Source: Hemileia vastatrix (lineage: Eukaryota; Basidiomycota; Pucciniomycetes; Pucciniales; Zaghouaniaceae). From it: a DNA stretch of 64,000 nt. Both the position numbers and the translations under genes were made by a program. Below are positions 1-11,304 of the stretch, piece after piece (the stretch's first letter is position 1; each line of letters opens with the position of its first letter). The notes beneath the pieces were generated by a model. The model was not told the DNA's origin and ran no database searches. It saw only the letters and a list, made by a program, of their open reading frames with translations. Location of the stretch: contig JASXTE010000017.1 of NCBI GenBank assembly GCA_030280995.1, positions 26,114,498 through 26,178,497 of the forward strand, in the 5' to 3' direction.

Positions 1-67
1 AGACATGTTTGTAAGAAATACCAGATGAACTGAAGAAAAATTCTACCCCAGCCGCTCTCCATCATAG

Positions 68-109
68 AAGTGTCCAGCACAAGTTTGGCCGAACTTGTGC
101 TGGACACTT
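68..109. repeat. palindrome in tandem copy 1 (one mismatch)
   Basis: Inverted repeat centred at 88/89, arms GTGTCCAGCACAAGTTTGG and its complement. One mismatch (t86 against g91) interrupts otherwise complete pairing over 42 bp. Confidence 0.85.
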
Positions 110-673
110 TTGGTCATGTGCAGTCAGATGGGATCAATTCTCTGTATGGAAACAAAAAAATTTTTTTATCAAATTTCACTAGAAGTAGTTTGGTTTAGCT
201 GAATCATCCACCTGCTGTTTTGCCCAATATCAGGTGTATAATTTTTTATCTTTAAAGAAAAGGTCACTTATTACAATTAAGCCCTGATGGCTCCCATTTG
301 CTTTAACACCTCTACTGGCTCTTGATAGCAGGAATTTTACCAGTATTTTTTTCATATTTTAACTCTTTGACTTTTATTTTACTCTTTTATTCCTCTTTTT
401 ACTTTTAAATTTCAATTTATTTTTTGGAAAACTATTCCTTTCCATATTTATTTACATCTATTTTAAAAAATTATTGAAGGCATAACTTCACATGGTATGC
501 ATTTGCACACAAGTTTTTTCTATACTAATAACATTAATAATATAATGGTGATAAAATATTAATCGGATGATAAATATGAAAGATACAGACTGATCAAATA
601 CCAGTAGACATGTTTATGAGAAATACAAGATGAACGAACTGAAGAAAATTTCCACCCAAGCTACTCTCCATCA

Positions 674-721
674 TAAAAGTGTCCAGCACAAGTTTGGCCA
701 AACTTGTGCTGGACACTTTTA
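674..721. repeat. 48-bp perfect palindrome in tandem copy 2
   Basis: Perfect inverted repeat without spacer, centred at 697/698; every base from 674 to 721 pairs with its partner. The core arm is GTGTCCAGCACAAGTTTGG. It could extrude as a cruciform or fold as a hairpin in RNA. Confidence 0.95.
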
Positions 722-1288
722 GTCACGTGCAGTCAGATGGGATCAATTCTCTATATGGCAACAAAAAACATTTTTTTATTAAACTTCACTACAAGCAGTT
801 TTGTTTAGCTGAATCATCCACCTGTTGTTCTTCCCAACCTCAGGTGTATAATTTTTTATCTTTAAAAAAAAGGTCACTTATTACAATTTAGCCATGATGG
901 CTCCCATTTATTTCATCACTTCTACTGGCTCTTGAGAGCAAGAATTTTACTAGTATTTTGTTTTTCATAATTGATCTCTTTGAGATTAATTTTACCTTTT
1001 TATCCCTCATATTGCTTTTGTATATCAATTTATTTTTTGTAAAACAAATCATTTTCATATTTTTTTACCTTTATTTAATAATATTATAAAAGGTGTAACA
1101 TCACCCGGTATGCATTTGGCACATGAGTTTTTGCTATACTTATAATATTAATAATATAATGGTGACAATAATTTAATCAAATGATATATATGAGTGAGGC
1201 ACAAAGATCAAGTACCAATGGACATGTTTATAAGAAATACCAGATTAACTGAAGAAAAATTCTACCCTAGCTACTCTCCGTCATAAAT

Positions 1289-1326
1289 GTGTCCAGCACA
1301 AGTTTGGCCAAACTTGTGCTGGACAC
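1289..1326. repeat. 38-bp perfect palindrome in tandem copy 3
   Basis: Perfect inverted repeat centred at 1307/1308 with the same arm as copies 1 and 2. Outside it one mismatch is followed by a further AAA/TTT match, so the longer 48-bp form is only slightly decayed. Confidence 0.95.
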
Positions 1327-1790
1327 TTTTTGTCACATGCAGTCTGGTGTGATCAATTCTCTCTCAATCATTGAACTAGAAGTTGTTTGATATGGCAAAA
1401 TGGTTATGCTGAAGTTTTTTTAAACCTCAGATTGGCACTTTTTTGTTTTTCAAAAAAGCAATTATAGTCCAAGTTTAGGCTCACTGGTGGATATTTGCCC
1501 CAACATGTCTACTTGCTCTTGATGGCAGTATATTTATTTTAATTTTTTATTTCATATTTGATTCCTTTAATTTTACCTTTTTATCCCTCATATTGCTTTT
1601 GTATATCAATTTATTTTTTGTAAAACAAATCATTTTCATATTTTTTTACCTTTATTTAATAATATTATAAAAGGTGTAACATCACCCGGTATGCATTTGG
1701 CACACGAGTTTTTGCTATACTTATAATATTAATAACATAATGGTTACAAAAATCATTTAAATGATAAATATGAGTGAGGCACAAAGGTAA

Positions 1791-2469
1791 AATACCAATT
1801 AATCAATAGTTCTTTTTAATATTATAAATTTTTTGATTAAATAAAATGGTAATAATGAATTATATTTTTCATCCACAATTCCACTCTAATGATTCCCACT
1901 GCACAAAAAGGGTTCACTTGGTCCTTTCTTTACTGCTTGTGCATATATTTTATTGCCCACAGTACAACAATTTTTTGTAGTGATTATCCCACATCTGATT
2001 CAGGAATATTTTTAAACAATATAAGTTTTTTTTACAAAAGACCTTATCATATCCAATATCCCACAAAAAATACAACCTGTTTTTGTATTAAAGCCTGTTA
2101 ATTATTAAGAAATTGTTAAAATAATTAGATTAGACCCTGGCACAGCTAGATCCATACCAACCGACCTAAAGTCTTTTCAATATTGAAAACAATTAAATAA
2201 AATTATGATATCATACTAAATTATGGGCACCAACCATAATTCAGCACTTCTCATTTGCTCTGCTACAAAATGAGTGCATGTAGCATTTTTCTAACGTTGG
2301 ACTGTTTTTCTTCCTTCCCTCACACCTTTAGTCCAGAATGAAAATTTAGTATGAGTTTTGGTCAAAATGGTTTGCCAGTGTTATCTGTATGCAATATGAA
2401 TTCATATTGCATATTTCTATTTATGCATAAAATATACTCGTTAAGCATCATTTTTTTTTGCATTTTTCA
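1791..2469. other. AT-rich intergenic DNA, nothing recognised
   Basis: No family or repeat is recognised. Short open frames here (for example 1889-2101) have low-complexity composition and no homology that I can name. Confidence 0.5.
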
Positions 2470-2790
2470 ATCATTATGCATATTTATGCATATTCATATG
2501 CATATTCATTATACAGATTTATATGCATATTAATATATTTTATTCATATACGTATATGCACCTTTTTTTTGCATATTTTTATGCATATTCAATATGCATA
2601 TTTTTTATGCATATTCAATATGCATATTTTTTATGCATATTCAATATGCATATTTTTTATGCATAATCACTATGCATATTTTTTATGCATATTTATTCTT
2701 CATAGTCATTATGCATACACTTTGGATAGGCAATTCACATCAATTTTTAGCATGCAATAAGTATCCACCATGCAAATTCAAATGCATATG
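2470..2790. repeat. ATGCATAT-rich minisatellite
   Basis: The octamer ATGCATAT recurs throughout. From 2581 there are four good tandem copies of a 26-bp unit (starts 2581, 2607, 2633, 2659) and a diverged fifth at 2685. ATGCAT is itself palindromic. Open frames through it give Cys/Tyr/His/Ile-rich translations that are artefacts of the repeat. Confidence 0.9.
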
Positions 2791-2837
2791 CATCTATATC
2801 ATACACGCAACATATATTCAAGTTTAATATTTGAATA

Positions 2838-4083
2838 TTAAGGTATGCTAAGTGATGTTGTTCAACCTTTTGCCAAACCTGAGATTAACTGATGTTCAAT
2901 GTGGTTCTTAAGCTCTGCTCAAGGAGGGATTGTTCTGGATTCAATCTGTGACAGTTTATTTTTTCAATGTTTTTTCATCAGATTTAAAAACATCTTTCTG
3001 ACAGTTTCAGGATGGTTTCCCAACAGTTTCCTGACAAATTCCTAATAGTTTCAAAAAGAGGGAACTGCTAGCAGTTCACCCCCAGATTTCCTGTGGTGTA
3101 TAATACATTATTAGACATGGAAAGAAAAATTGTATGAATACAGAAAAACAAACTTATCAATATTTTGAACTGTTTATTGGCCATATGTGTTATTCTCATA
3201 AATGTTTGAAAATTACTTTTTAATGTAATGTAGATAATGGTAAGTTAGTTTTTAAAAATTAGTACACATATGATGTTTTTAAGTTTAATAATATAGCATA
3301 TATATCAATTTTTTAAATTGTGCCATTAAGTAAATAAATTCTAGAGTCATTTTTAAGAGTGCTGTGTAACTTCCACAAATATTCTAAAGCTTAATTATAC
3401 TCAATAATGCCAATTGATACAATAAGAATATATATATGTTTCTCCAAATTTTAACAATACAGATTTTATGAACATTACAAATTCAATAACTTTTTTTAAT
3501 GAATAATTTCTTTTAATAGATTATTTTTCTACATATTCATCGGCAATTTTTTTCAAATTTCTAGAATATATTAAAGTTAAACTTATATGAGAAGTCAAAT
3601 TTTATAAAATAATGAAAGAATAACATAATCTTTCAAAATCTTATACATCTGACAGCCTGACTTGGTTTTGGGATTTACTTATAATCATATTCCTTCAAAA
3701 ATTCTAGTAACTCAAGCCTCAATACTTTTGAGCTTTTGATCACCTATGCTTCAATAAATGTTCAAAATTTCCTCAATTTGTGTTCAAGGAGACTTCATTT
3801 TCTTTTCGTAGTCTTTTCATCACTGCATCAATGTGTTCTCAATTAAATATGATTTTGGGTCCAAGGGTGCAGACTTGCTAGCAGATCTTCCCACCATATT
3901 GTGTGGTGTTTCATTTCCAAATTGCACCAAGCACTAAATTACATCACAGGAAGGTGGGTCCATTCAAAGTCAAATGCAGGGTATCTGACTCAGCTTATGA
4001 ACTGGAGCTACCAATCTCAATGAGGCAAGTACATCCAGTTTTCAAAATTTAATTTCTCACAAAGCATAAAGAAGATACAGTCC
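2838..4083. other. AT-rich noncoding DNA with two short palindromes
   Basis: No gene seen. A 16-bp palindrome (GAACTGCTAGCAGTTC, 3062-3077) and a related GCTAGCAGATC segment near 3878 are each followed by a TGTGGTG-like sequence. This resembles the ends of the small MITEs at 33202-33420 and 34047-34268, so the region may hold worn copies of that family. Confidence 0.35.
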
Positions 4084-4310
4084 CAGGACATCCAGAGGCC
4101 CCACCAGCACCAATCCAAGTGGAAAATGAATAAGAGTTTGAGGTGGAAAAGGTTGTTTCTAAGAGGGCGTATAAGGGAAAGGTTCAGTACTTGGTGCATT
4201 TGAAAGGATATGGGGTTGGAGATAGGTCTTGGGAACCAGTGGAAAATTTGGTCAATGCTAAGAAAAAGTTGAAGGAGTTTGAGAAGGAGCGCAGGGGGCA
4301 GGAGGGGTAA
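4084..4310 (+). pseudogene. chromodomain at C-terminus of a Ty3/gypsy integrase, fossil
   Basis: In the frame ending with TAA at 4308-4310 the translation reads as a chromodomain: EFEVEKVVSKR, then the QYLVHLKGYG strand, then RSWEPVENLVNA and a Lys/Glu-rich helix. This is the module that chromovirus-type Ty3/gypsy elements carry at the integrase C-terminus and use to target chromatin. A TAA at 4131-4133 sits in frame just before it, and no integrase core is readable upstream, so it is the 3' remnant of an old element. The gypsy copies elsewhere in the window lack a chromodomain, so this is a different lineage. Confidence 0.8.
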
Positions 4311-4660
4311 AAGAGGGGGTAATTTTAGGATTTGGATTAAGAGGCAAGGAGGAGGAGCACTATGGGGGCTATGCATTTGTAAGAGACGGAAGCAGGGATA
4401 TTACATTAAGGGGTTATATGGGGCAAGCGCTGTGGAGCACTCCTCATCAGACAACTTATATAGTAATCCAGTTACTCTTAGTCTCACTGCTAACTCAGCA
4501 TAGTCAGTCCCACCCTTCTCACTGTTGGCAACCCCAACATAGTCAGTCTAGTTAGTCTCACTGCTGCGTTAGCATAGTCAGTCCTGTTTCAAGGCTAGCG
4601 TCAGCGCTAGTAGTAGTCTGCCTTCTCAGGTCCTAGCAGTGAGTAGATAGAAAAAAATCT
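4311..4660 (+). mobile_element. probable 3' end or LTR remnant of the chromodomain element
   Basis: Directly after the integrase stop comes a purine-rich run (AAGAGGGGGT) that could be a polypurine tract. It is followed by DNA with recurring CATAGTCAGTC and AGTCTCACTGCT motifs. That order fits the 3' end of a gypsy element, but no second LTR copy is present to fix its limits. Confidence 0.35.
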
Positions 4661-4707
4661 TAAATTTTTTCCACCAAAATTAAGTAGCCTAGAGTGAAAA
4701 GAGACAT

Positions 4708-5088
4708 AAGGATGGCATCCACAATTATATGTCATGTGATTTTCTTCCAAATCAATCATGGATGTGATAAGTTTGGGATCAGAAATTAGGAATGGAAATT
4801 GGGGTATAAAAAGTGGGATAATGCATTATTGTGGATTCCTTATCCACTAGCCCTGGGGCTAATGGGGGCTAATAGATAAGAATCTTCCACAATTAATAAT
4901 GTCAGATCTGGGGGAAAAAAAATCCTGATCCCTAATTGCAGATCCCTTAACATTGATACCCCCTAATAATGCATTATCCCACCTCTTATACTTCCATTTC
5001 CATTCTTAATTCCTGATCCCAAACTCATCACATCCACAATTGATTTGTAAGAAAATCACATGACATATAATTGTGGATGCCATCCTTC
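4708..5088. mobile_element. foldback or MITE-like element with ~130-bp inverted repeats
   Basis: The left arm (from AAGGATGGCATCCACAATTA at 4708) reappears as its reverse complement at the right end (ending ...GGATGCCATCCTT near 5088). The match continues inward for about 130 bp on each side, including GGGATAATGCATTAT. The unpaired middle is about 120 bp and has no coding capacity. This is typical of a non-autonomous inverted-repeat element. No convincing target duplication was found, so exact ends and superfamily are undecided. Confidence 0.8.
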
Positions 5089-6194
5089 ACTTTGGGTGTA
5101 GTGGAGGCAAGTTATTGTGATTATACATTTTAAATTCATTGTCCTATGAGTTAGGACTAGATAATCTGTATAATTGTAATTTTACTTTTTTAACTTGAAC
5201 ATTATCTTGGAAATACTAGGGGGTATCAAAGTTAGAAATCTTTCATTAAAAAATACCTAGTTTTTTCACCAAGTCAACTATGATTATTTTTTAAAATATG
5301 CCAAATTGTGCCACCAAAACACCTTTTTACTGAGAATCAATGTCAAGTTTGTGGCTTTCTTTTTGTGTTTTGAAACACCTTTTAACTAATTACAAATTGC
5401 TAACTTTGATACACCATATTGATAGTAGCATCAAACATCATAATATTGATACTAATTTGAATTATCATGATTATCTAGGCAGCCAAAAAAGATGAGGGAC
5501 ATTGTGCAAGGAATGGAAAACCATCATCCCACGCCAAAGCCAAAGAAATTATGGTGTGTAAGATATATTTCTTCAACGGTGCTTGAAACAAAGCCACAGT
5601 ACTGATTCAAACATGGCGCTTTTTAATGTTACTTGGCGAAATTGGAAATACACAGGCATCACGGGAGCTGAAATTGAGAAGTTGTTTGAAACTAAAGGAT
5701 TGGATTTCATGTGCGTTTTTTGTATTCTAGAACAAACCAAAAATTGGCTAGGTTCAAGGGAGAAAATGGTAAAACTAAGTGAGTTAATTGTAAAGTGACT
5801 CGGTGAAAGCTAAGCATCATGCGCAAAAGCATGCGGAGAAGATGGTGGACAAAGAGGCAAGTTGCATCTCAGAGTTAACAATGTGATTGATGTATTGGTT
5901 GATAGATGACGTCATTTTCCTTCCAATCAAAAAACTCAAATAAATGCAGTTTATGTAGCCAAGTTTCCATCAGGATCATGGATATGAGAAAACTGACTAT
6001 GTTGTGATCTCATAGGGCGGGGATATTTTGCTCATTAAAGTTGGGAGGCAAGTATGAATTAAAAAATACAACAAAGTCGAGATGCAATGATATGATAGTA
6101 ATGTACAAATTGGCTCCATGATTTTGTGGTATCCAAGCAAAGAGACAGTTTAAAAGAGTTGGAGTGAGGGCATACCAAAGATATGGCTAAACTA
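5089..6194. other. intergenic DNA, no recognised gene
   Basis: Moderately AT-rich sequence upstream of Copia-1. An open frame with an ATG at 5613 runs to 5798 and has ordinary amino-acid composition (MALFNVTWRNWKYTGITGAE at its start), but I recognise no family. It may be a worn exon or transposon fragment. Confidence 0.3.
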
Positions 6195-6279
6195 GAAAAG
6201 CTTGCGGATTTCTTGCCAAAAACCAACCTAAACTCATGTTTTTGGCGGGGGATCCGAGACGAGAATCTGCAAGCTTTTC
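6195..6279. repeat. imperfect hairpin with two nested stems
   Basis: Outer arms GAAAAGCTTGCGGATTTC (6195-6212) and GAGAATCTGCAAGCTTTTC (6261-6279) pair with a few mismatches. Inner arms GCCAAAAAC (6215-6223) and GTTTTTGGC (6238-6246) pair perfectly. It lies about 140 bp before Copia-1. Confidence 0.7.
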
Positions 6280-6422
6280 AGGTTTTGTAGTAAGAGAGTT
6301 AGTTGTTTGAGATTTCATAGAAAGAATCTAGAACCATGGCTGCCTTTTGGATTTAGAAGATGGTTTGGAGAAGGCACTCAACAAGCGAGAAGAACGGAAT
6401 AATATTGAATTATATTTATCTG

Positions 6423-6553
6423 TGTTATGTACATAAGGGAATAGACTTGGCGACCTTTCATAATTATGTACTTAGTGTTAATATTTAAACCTATGGAGCA
6501 TCTAAGTGTAATCTCCGGTTCACTCTGGAGACAGCACTGATATTGCTTCCATA
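6423..6553 (+). repeat. Copia-1 5' LTR (131 bp)
   Basis: Matches 11305-11435 over its whole length with a single substitution. Unusually short for a copia LTR. Confidence 0.95.
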
Positions 6554-6563
6554 GGTTATGGGC
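6554..6563 (+). other. Copia-1 primer binding site (half-tRNA-iMet type)
   Basis: GGTTATGGGC abuts the LTR. It complements the anticodon stem-loop of initiator tRNA-Met rather than a tRNA 3' end, as known for Drosophila copia. The same ten bases follow the 5' LTR of Copia-2, -3 and -5. Confidence 0.8.
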
Positions 6564-6741
6564 TTATCCCTGAACAACTGAAGTTCTTGTATATTTCTCC
6601 CGGAAGCAAGCGTGAATCCTGTGCCTGTCCCACGTTAAACACGCCTACGCTGCCGTACCATACTCACTTAAGGACAGCAACAACATTACGGTCAACTAAT
6701 CCTTACCGTATTCCCTAATCTCTTGCGTTGGCATTTAATTC

Positions 6742-7597
6742 ATGCCAACATTCAATCCAAACAACGAAAATCCCTTCCAGTCCAAACCTAAACTGCAGCG
6801 GGAAATAAGAAACCTCCAAATTCCACCCCACCTTCCACGTGCATCTGGATCTAGACCAGACAGTCACCGAATTACCACCCGCGATCAACACCGCTCTAGA
6901 TCCCTCTCATCCACCACGTCATCGGTATCATCTTTGGACAGCAATACAACTCAACTGCCATTTACAGCTGCCGAATCAACCCCCCCATACCAATAATCCT
7001 TTGCCTTTTTGCTGCGATACCAATACATCCCCTGTTCCTCATCCACCGACAATTGCCATCCCAATGTCAGACCAACCACCCCTTACCGAATACAAAGATA
7101 AAGACTACAGAGAAATAATTGAAGATGTAGTCACTAAAACTAAACATATGACAAAATTGAATGCCGAAGGTTCCAACTGGCAAGTTTGGCTCAAAAACTT
7201 ACATTTGGTTTTAAACCGCCGAGTCAGGACAACGAAGTACACAACGGATCCCAACGCTGTGACCGACCCTATCTCACGTTTTGAAGATGAAATCAGCTGG
7301 CACGTCTTATACTACACCCTTGAGGAGAAATTGCAATCATTTATGGACTATGGCATTTCATGTTTCAACGCTTTTTCAATACTAAGCAAGAAATTCGACA
7401 AATCTTCTCACACGTCCAGAATGACTTTATTTGAACACCTGCTTGAAATTTGATCATCACCATTCACAAGTATCATGTCCCATGGTGAAAATATTAAATC
7501 AATCCTGGACTCAATTGAGCGATCTTGATTCACCTTTACACGTGACAGTGTTGCTGCATTTCTGGCACAACTCCTACTTCCCCCCTCCTGCCGTCAG
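6742..7597 (+). pseudogene. Copia-1 gag region, broken
   Basis: Capsid-like N-terminal half of the polyprotein. A start is plausible at 7064 (MSDQPPLTEYKDKDYREIIE), in frame with the pol region. An upstream ATG at 6742 opens an 84-codon proline/serine-rich frame that could be the original N-terminus if one frameshift occurred. The motif WQVWLKNLHLVL near 7178 is typical of copia Gag. Two in-frame TGA codons (7451-7453 and 7526-7528) interrupt it; in both the context fits an original CGA. No frameshift is needed between 7064 and the pol region. Confidence 0.8.
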
Positions 7598-10500
7598 GTG
7601 TATGTCGATACGAACCGTCATCTTGAACTCAGGAAAGACCTGATTCAACCTACTTTCAATAACATGATGGATGTCCTTCAAAACTGTTTCATTAACCAGA
7701 AATCCGATATGCCAGAGGGCCACCCAACAATGTCAAAATCTCTTGAAGCAAAAATCGAGCCTGAGGAGACAATATCTACCATGGCTTTCAGACGAGGAAA
7801 AGTCGATTCCTATCGGCCAGGAAACAGACGGCCAGATTACTCCTGTCATATGTGCAAATCAGTGGAACATTTTGCGATGCAGTGCCCCTACAACCCTGAC
7901 GGAACGGCCTTCAATGCTGAAGTATGGGCTCAAAAAGAATCCCGTCTGCAGAGAGCTCGCATGGCAGTCAATCAAATCCGTAGGTCATTGAATGACTGGA
8001 AAGGAAAACAGCCTGCCAGAATGTTGTCTAAAGTAAACCTCACTGAAATTGACTCTGCGACCCTTAATGTTCTAACTTCCTCATTAAACGAACTGGATCT
8101 CGGTAGCGATGACTGGCTTGCAGAGATTGAAGGTCAAGGTGAGAAGGGTATTTTTGACTCAGGTGTGACCCATCATGTCACTGGTGATCAGCGACTTCTC
8201 ACTGACTTTACCCTTTTGAAGACACCAATGCTGGTAAAAACTGCAACTAACTCTGCAGCAGCTTTTATCATGGGATATGGGACAATTTTTGTAAAAGGCC
8301 ATAATAATAATTTGATTAAAATCAAAGGTGTTTTCTTCTGTGATAAAGCCAAATCAACGCTTATCTCTCCATTTGATTTATTGCAGAATGGTATCTCTCT
8401 GTCTCTTGATAAAAACAATAATTACATTATATTAAAAAATAATAATAAATTATTTAATGCTTTCATAAATCCCTCAGAACAACGATGGACTGTTAATTTA
8501 GTCTATCCTTGTATGTTAGAATCAAATGTGTGTGAAATTGATTATTTTAATTTCCTTACCTCTAAGACCTTCCCCGCACCTTTTGTCCCTCCAACACCAT
8601 CAAAAATCCCTTATCCAGTGGCAGCCCCAAACTCTGTCATGGATTGGCACAGAAGGCTTGGTCATACAAGTGCTAGAGGTCTTCAACGCATTGCAAAATT
8701 GGGTTTGTGTCACAACGCTCCTGATTTTGTGCCATCATGCAGATTGAACTGTGAGGTGTGTGCTATCTCAAAGAGTAAAAGAAGGAACACCTGTCATGCA
8801 GAGAAGAGACATCATGAACTGATGGATCTTGTAGTGTCTGATTTAGTGGGTCCTATGCTAGATGTCACAGAAAAGGGTGAAGTATATGTGGCAACATTCA
8901 GAGAATCTTATTCAACTTATGGTGAAATCTTCATTCTGAAGCAAAAATCTGATGTATTTGATGCTTTCCTTCATTTTAAAAATAGACTAGAGAACTTCAC
9001 CAACAAAAAAATGAAAATTCTCAGGACTGACAATGGAAAGGAATACATGAACAAACGTTTTTCAGATTATCTATCTGAACATGGCATCCTCCACGAGCAC
9101 TCTATGCCATACCATCATGAACAAAATGGTATGGCTGAAAGATTTAATGAAACCATTGGTGAAATCTCTAGAACAATACTTCTGGCATCAAACCTTCCAC
9201 AGACCTTTTGGACAATGGCATACTGCTGGGCTTCTTATATACACAACAGGCTACCTAATGTGCGTATCACCGAAAGCACGCCACATGAAGTGATTTTCAA
9301 ACAAAAAGCGGATTTAGCTCCTATTAAAATCTTTGGTCAGTTTGCATATGTTCACATCCCTACAGAAAAGCGTACAAGAATGGAGCCTAGGGCGATGAGG
9401 TGCCGAGTTGTTAAATTCATCAATGGAGGTAAGGGCTGGTTCTTCTGGCACCCAGACACCAACTCATTTGTGCAGTCAGCAATGGCTACTTTTATTGCTG
9501 AAGGTGAAGAGTCAAAAGAAAAAATTCTTAACATACTTCATCCACTTGAATTCATGTCAAAAGGTGACCTCTCATTTATTCTCAATAGCCTGCGTTTTGG
9601 TGATTTCACTGCCGAAAACACCATTGCTGCTCAAGAGTCCTTGGTTGACTACATCAATCAACATGCATGTGAACTGTCTGATAGGTTACCACGTACTTTC
9701 AAACAAGCCATGAAATGGGTAGATGCTTCAGAATGGCAAAATGCATGCATTTCAGAACTAGATAATATGTCGAAAATGAAGGTCTGGGATGTGGTTCCTC
9801 TCCCTCCAGGAAAATCTGTTACTGGGGCTAGATGGGTGTTCACCTTAAAAAGGGATGAATTTGGGAACATACTGAAACGTAAAGCAAGATATGTAGCTCA
9901 AGGATTTAAACAAATAGAGGGAGTAGATTTCAATGATACTTTTGCACCCACTGCTACGTTTGCTTCCTTGCGTCTAATGCTCACTTTAGCTGCTACTTTT
10001 AACTGGCCGGTCAAAACTTTTGATGTAACTGCGGCATACCTACACAGTCCAATAGAAGAAGAAATCTACGTTAAATTACCTGAAGGTTTTGAAGGAGATG
10101 ATAAGAATCTTGTTTGCAAGCTAAAGAAGGCTCTTTATGGGACGAAACAAGCCGCTAGGTGTTGGTGGAAACATCTGAGTGGAATCCTTGCTAATCTAGG
10201 TTACAAATCAAGTAATCAAGATGCCAGTGTATATGTCTTATCAAAAAGTGGTGCTAAAGGGATGCTGTGGATACACGTGGATGATGGAGTGGTAGTTGCG
10301 AGCAATGAAATGCTTTTAGAGGAGTTAAAAAATGATATTGGTGCAAGTTTGGAAGTGAAGTGGACTGATGGTATCTCATCAATAGTTGGTCTAGCTGTTT
10401 CAAGATGTGATAAGGGATTTACGATTCATCAACCTGCCTTGGTCAACAAAATTTTGAATGAACATAATGTAGCTAAACTGACAGCTCACTCACCCCTACC

Positions 10501-11198
10501 AACAGGTCTATCTCTGGTATCAATACATAAAAAAACTGAACCTGCTATCGATTCAACTAAATACTTATCCATCATTGGCTCTCTTTCATATCTTGTAGCT
10601 GGATCAAGGCCTGATTTAGCGTATCCTGTCAACTTCCTGGCACGCTTTGCATCAAGACCAGGTAAAGCTGAATGGGATGCATTAAATCATTTGCTAAGAT
10701 ATCTGCAATTTACAAAAGATTTAAAGTTTCATTTATTTCCTGATAAAAATCCTATTCCATCAACCAAAGTTTTCTGCAATGCGACCTGGGGTGGCGAATT
10801 TGCAAGAGCTACAGGTGGACATATTTTGAGGATTAATAATTGTCTTATTCTATGGCAGTCAAAACGTCAATCCAGAGTGGCTACTGCTTCTCTTCACTCT
10901 GAACTTATGGCCATGTCTAATGCCACACGTCAAGCTCTTTGGATGCGTAACCTGCTTTGAGAACTGGATTTTTGTCATAAACCAACTCAACTTTACTGCG
11001 ATAATAAAGGAGCAATTGTTGTAGCAACTGACAACCCATCTGATAAACGATGCCGTCATGTTGACCGGGATTTTTATTTTGTGAACGAGCAGGTACATTG
11101 AATGGGTTTCATCAAAAGATCAAATAGCTGATCTATTGACAAAAAACCTGGGTCCTAATGTATGGAGGGATAAAAGAAGTTTATTAGGCGTATATTAG
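7598..11198 (+). pseudogene. Copia-1 pol: zinc knuckle, protease, integrase, RT, RNase H
   Basis: Long frame in phase with gag. In order: CCHC knuckle (CHMCKSVEHFAMQC, about 7844-7885); protease site FDSG near 8155; integrase zinc module (WHRRLGH near 8645 and CEVC near 8750); integrase core with D in SDLVGP, D in RTDNGKEY and E in MAERFNE; RT with IHVDD intact near 10277; RNase H from about 10770. The first acidic residue of RNase H is Asn (CNATW). TGA at 10958-10960 stops the frame, the RNase H then continues in phase to about 11100, and a frameshift precedes the normal end (ADLLTKNLGPN) stopping at 11196-11198. Confidence 0.9.
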
Positions 11199-11304
11199 TT
11201 TTCTTTTCTTAAGTTGGCATCTTTCATTTTTTTTTTTTTTTTTCTCTATCTCTTCTATTTTCTATATGATGATACGGTACTGGGAAAATTGCCAAGCAGG
11301 GGGG

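Larger units (their letters stand above)
1..1790. repeat. three-copy tandem repeat, unit about 609 bp
   Basis: Three head-to-tail copies begin near 1, 606 and 1220. Each opens with an AGACATGTTT-like segment, carries a long palindrome about 70-90 bp in, then a GTGCAGTC...GATCAATTCTCT block, a TTTACTT/TTTTACC-rich middle and a GGTATGCATTTGGCACA-like block about 490 bp in. The palindrome centres lie at 88/89, 697/698 and 1307/1308, so the period is 609-610 bp. Copies 2 and 3 are more alike in their second halves than either is to copy 1. No coding potential is evident. It may be a satellite or the edge of a longer array that starts before the window. Confidence 0.85.

Noticed and set aside
674..721. 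Bacterial-type transcription terminator
   Set aside because: The context is eukaryotic, the palindrome has no loop and it recurs in a 609-bp tandem array.
2458..2827. Overlapping open frames rich in Cys, Tyr, His and Ile
   Set aside because: They are translations of the ATGCATAT minisatellite; composition and repetition explain them fully.
4017..4376. A 119-codon frame on the minus strand
   Set aside because: It is the complement of the chromodomain fossil, Leu/Pro-rich and without recognisable features.
7451..10960. Reassigned TGA codon or deliberate stop read-through
   Set aside because: TAA and TAG also occur in frame in sister elements, and Gypsy-A and -B differ at the same sites. Mutation is simpler.
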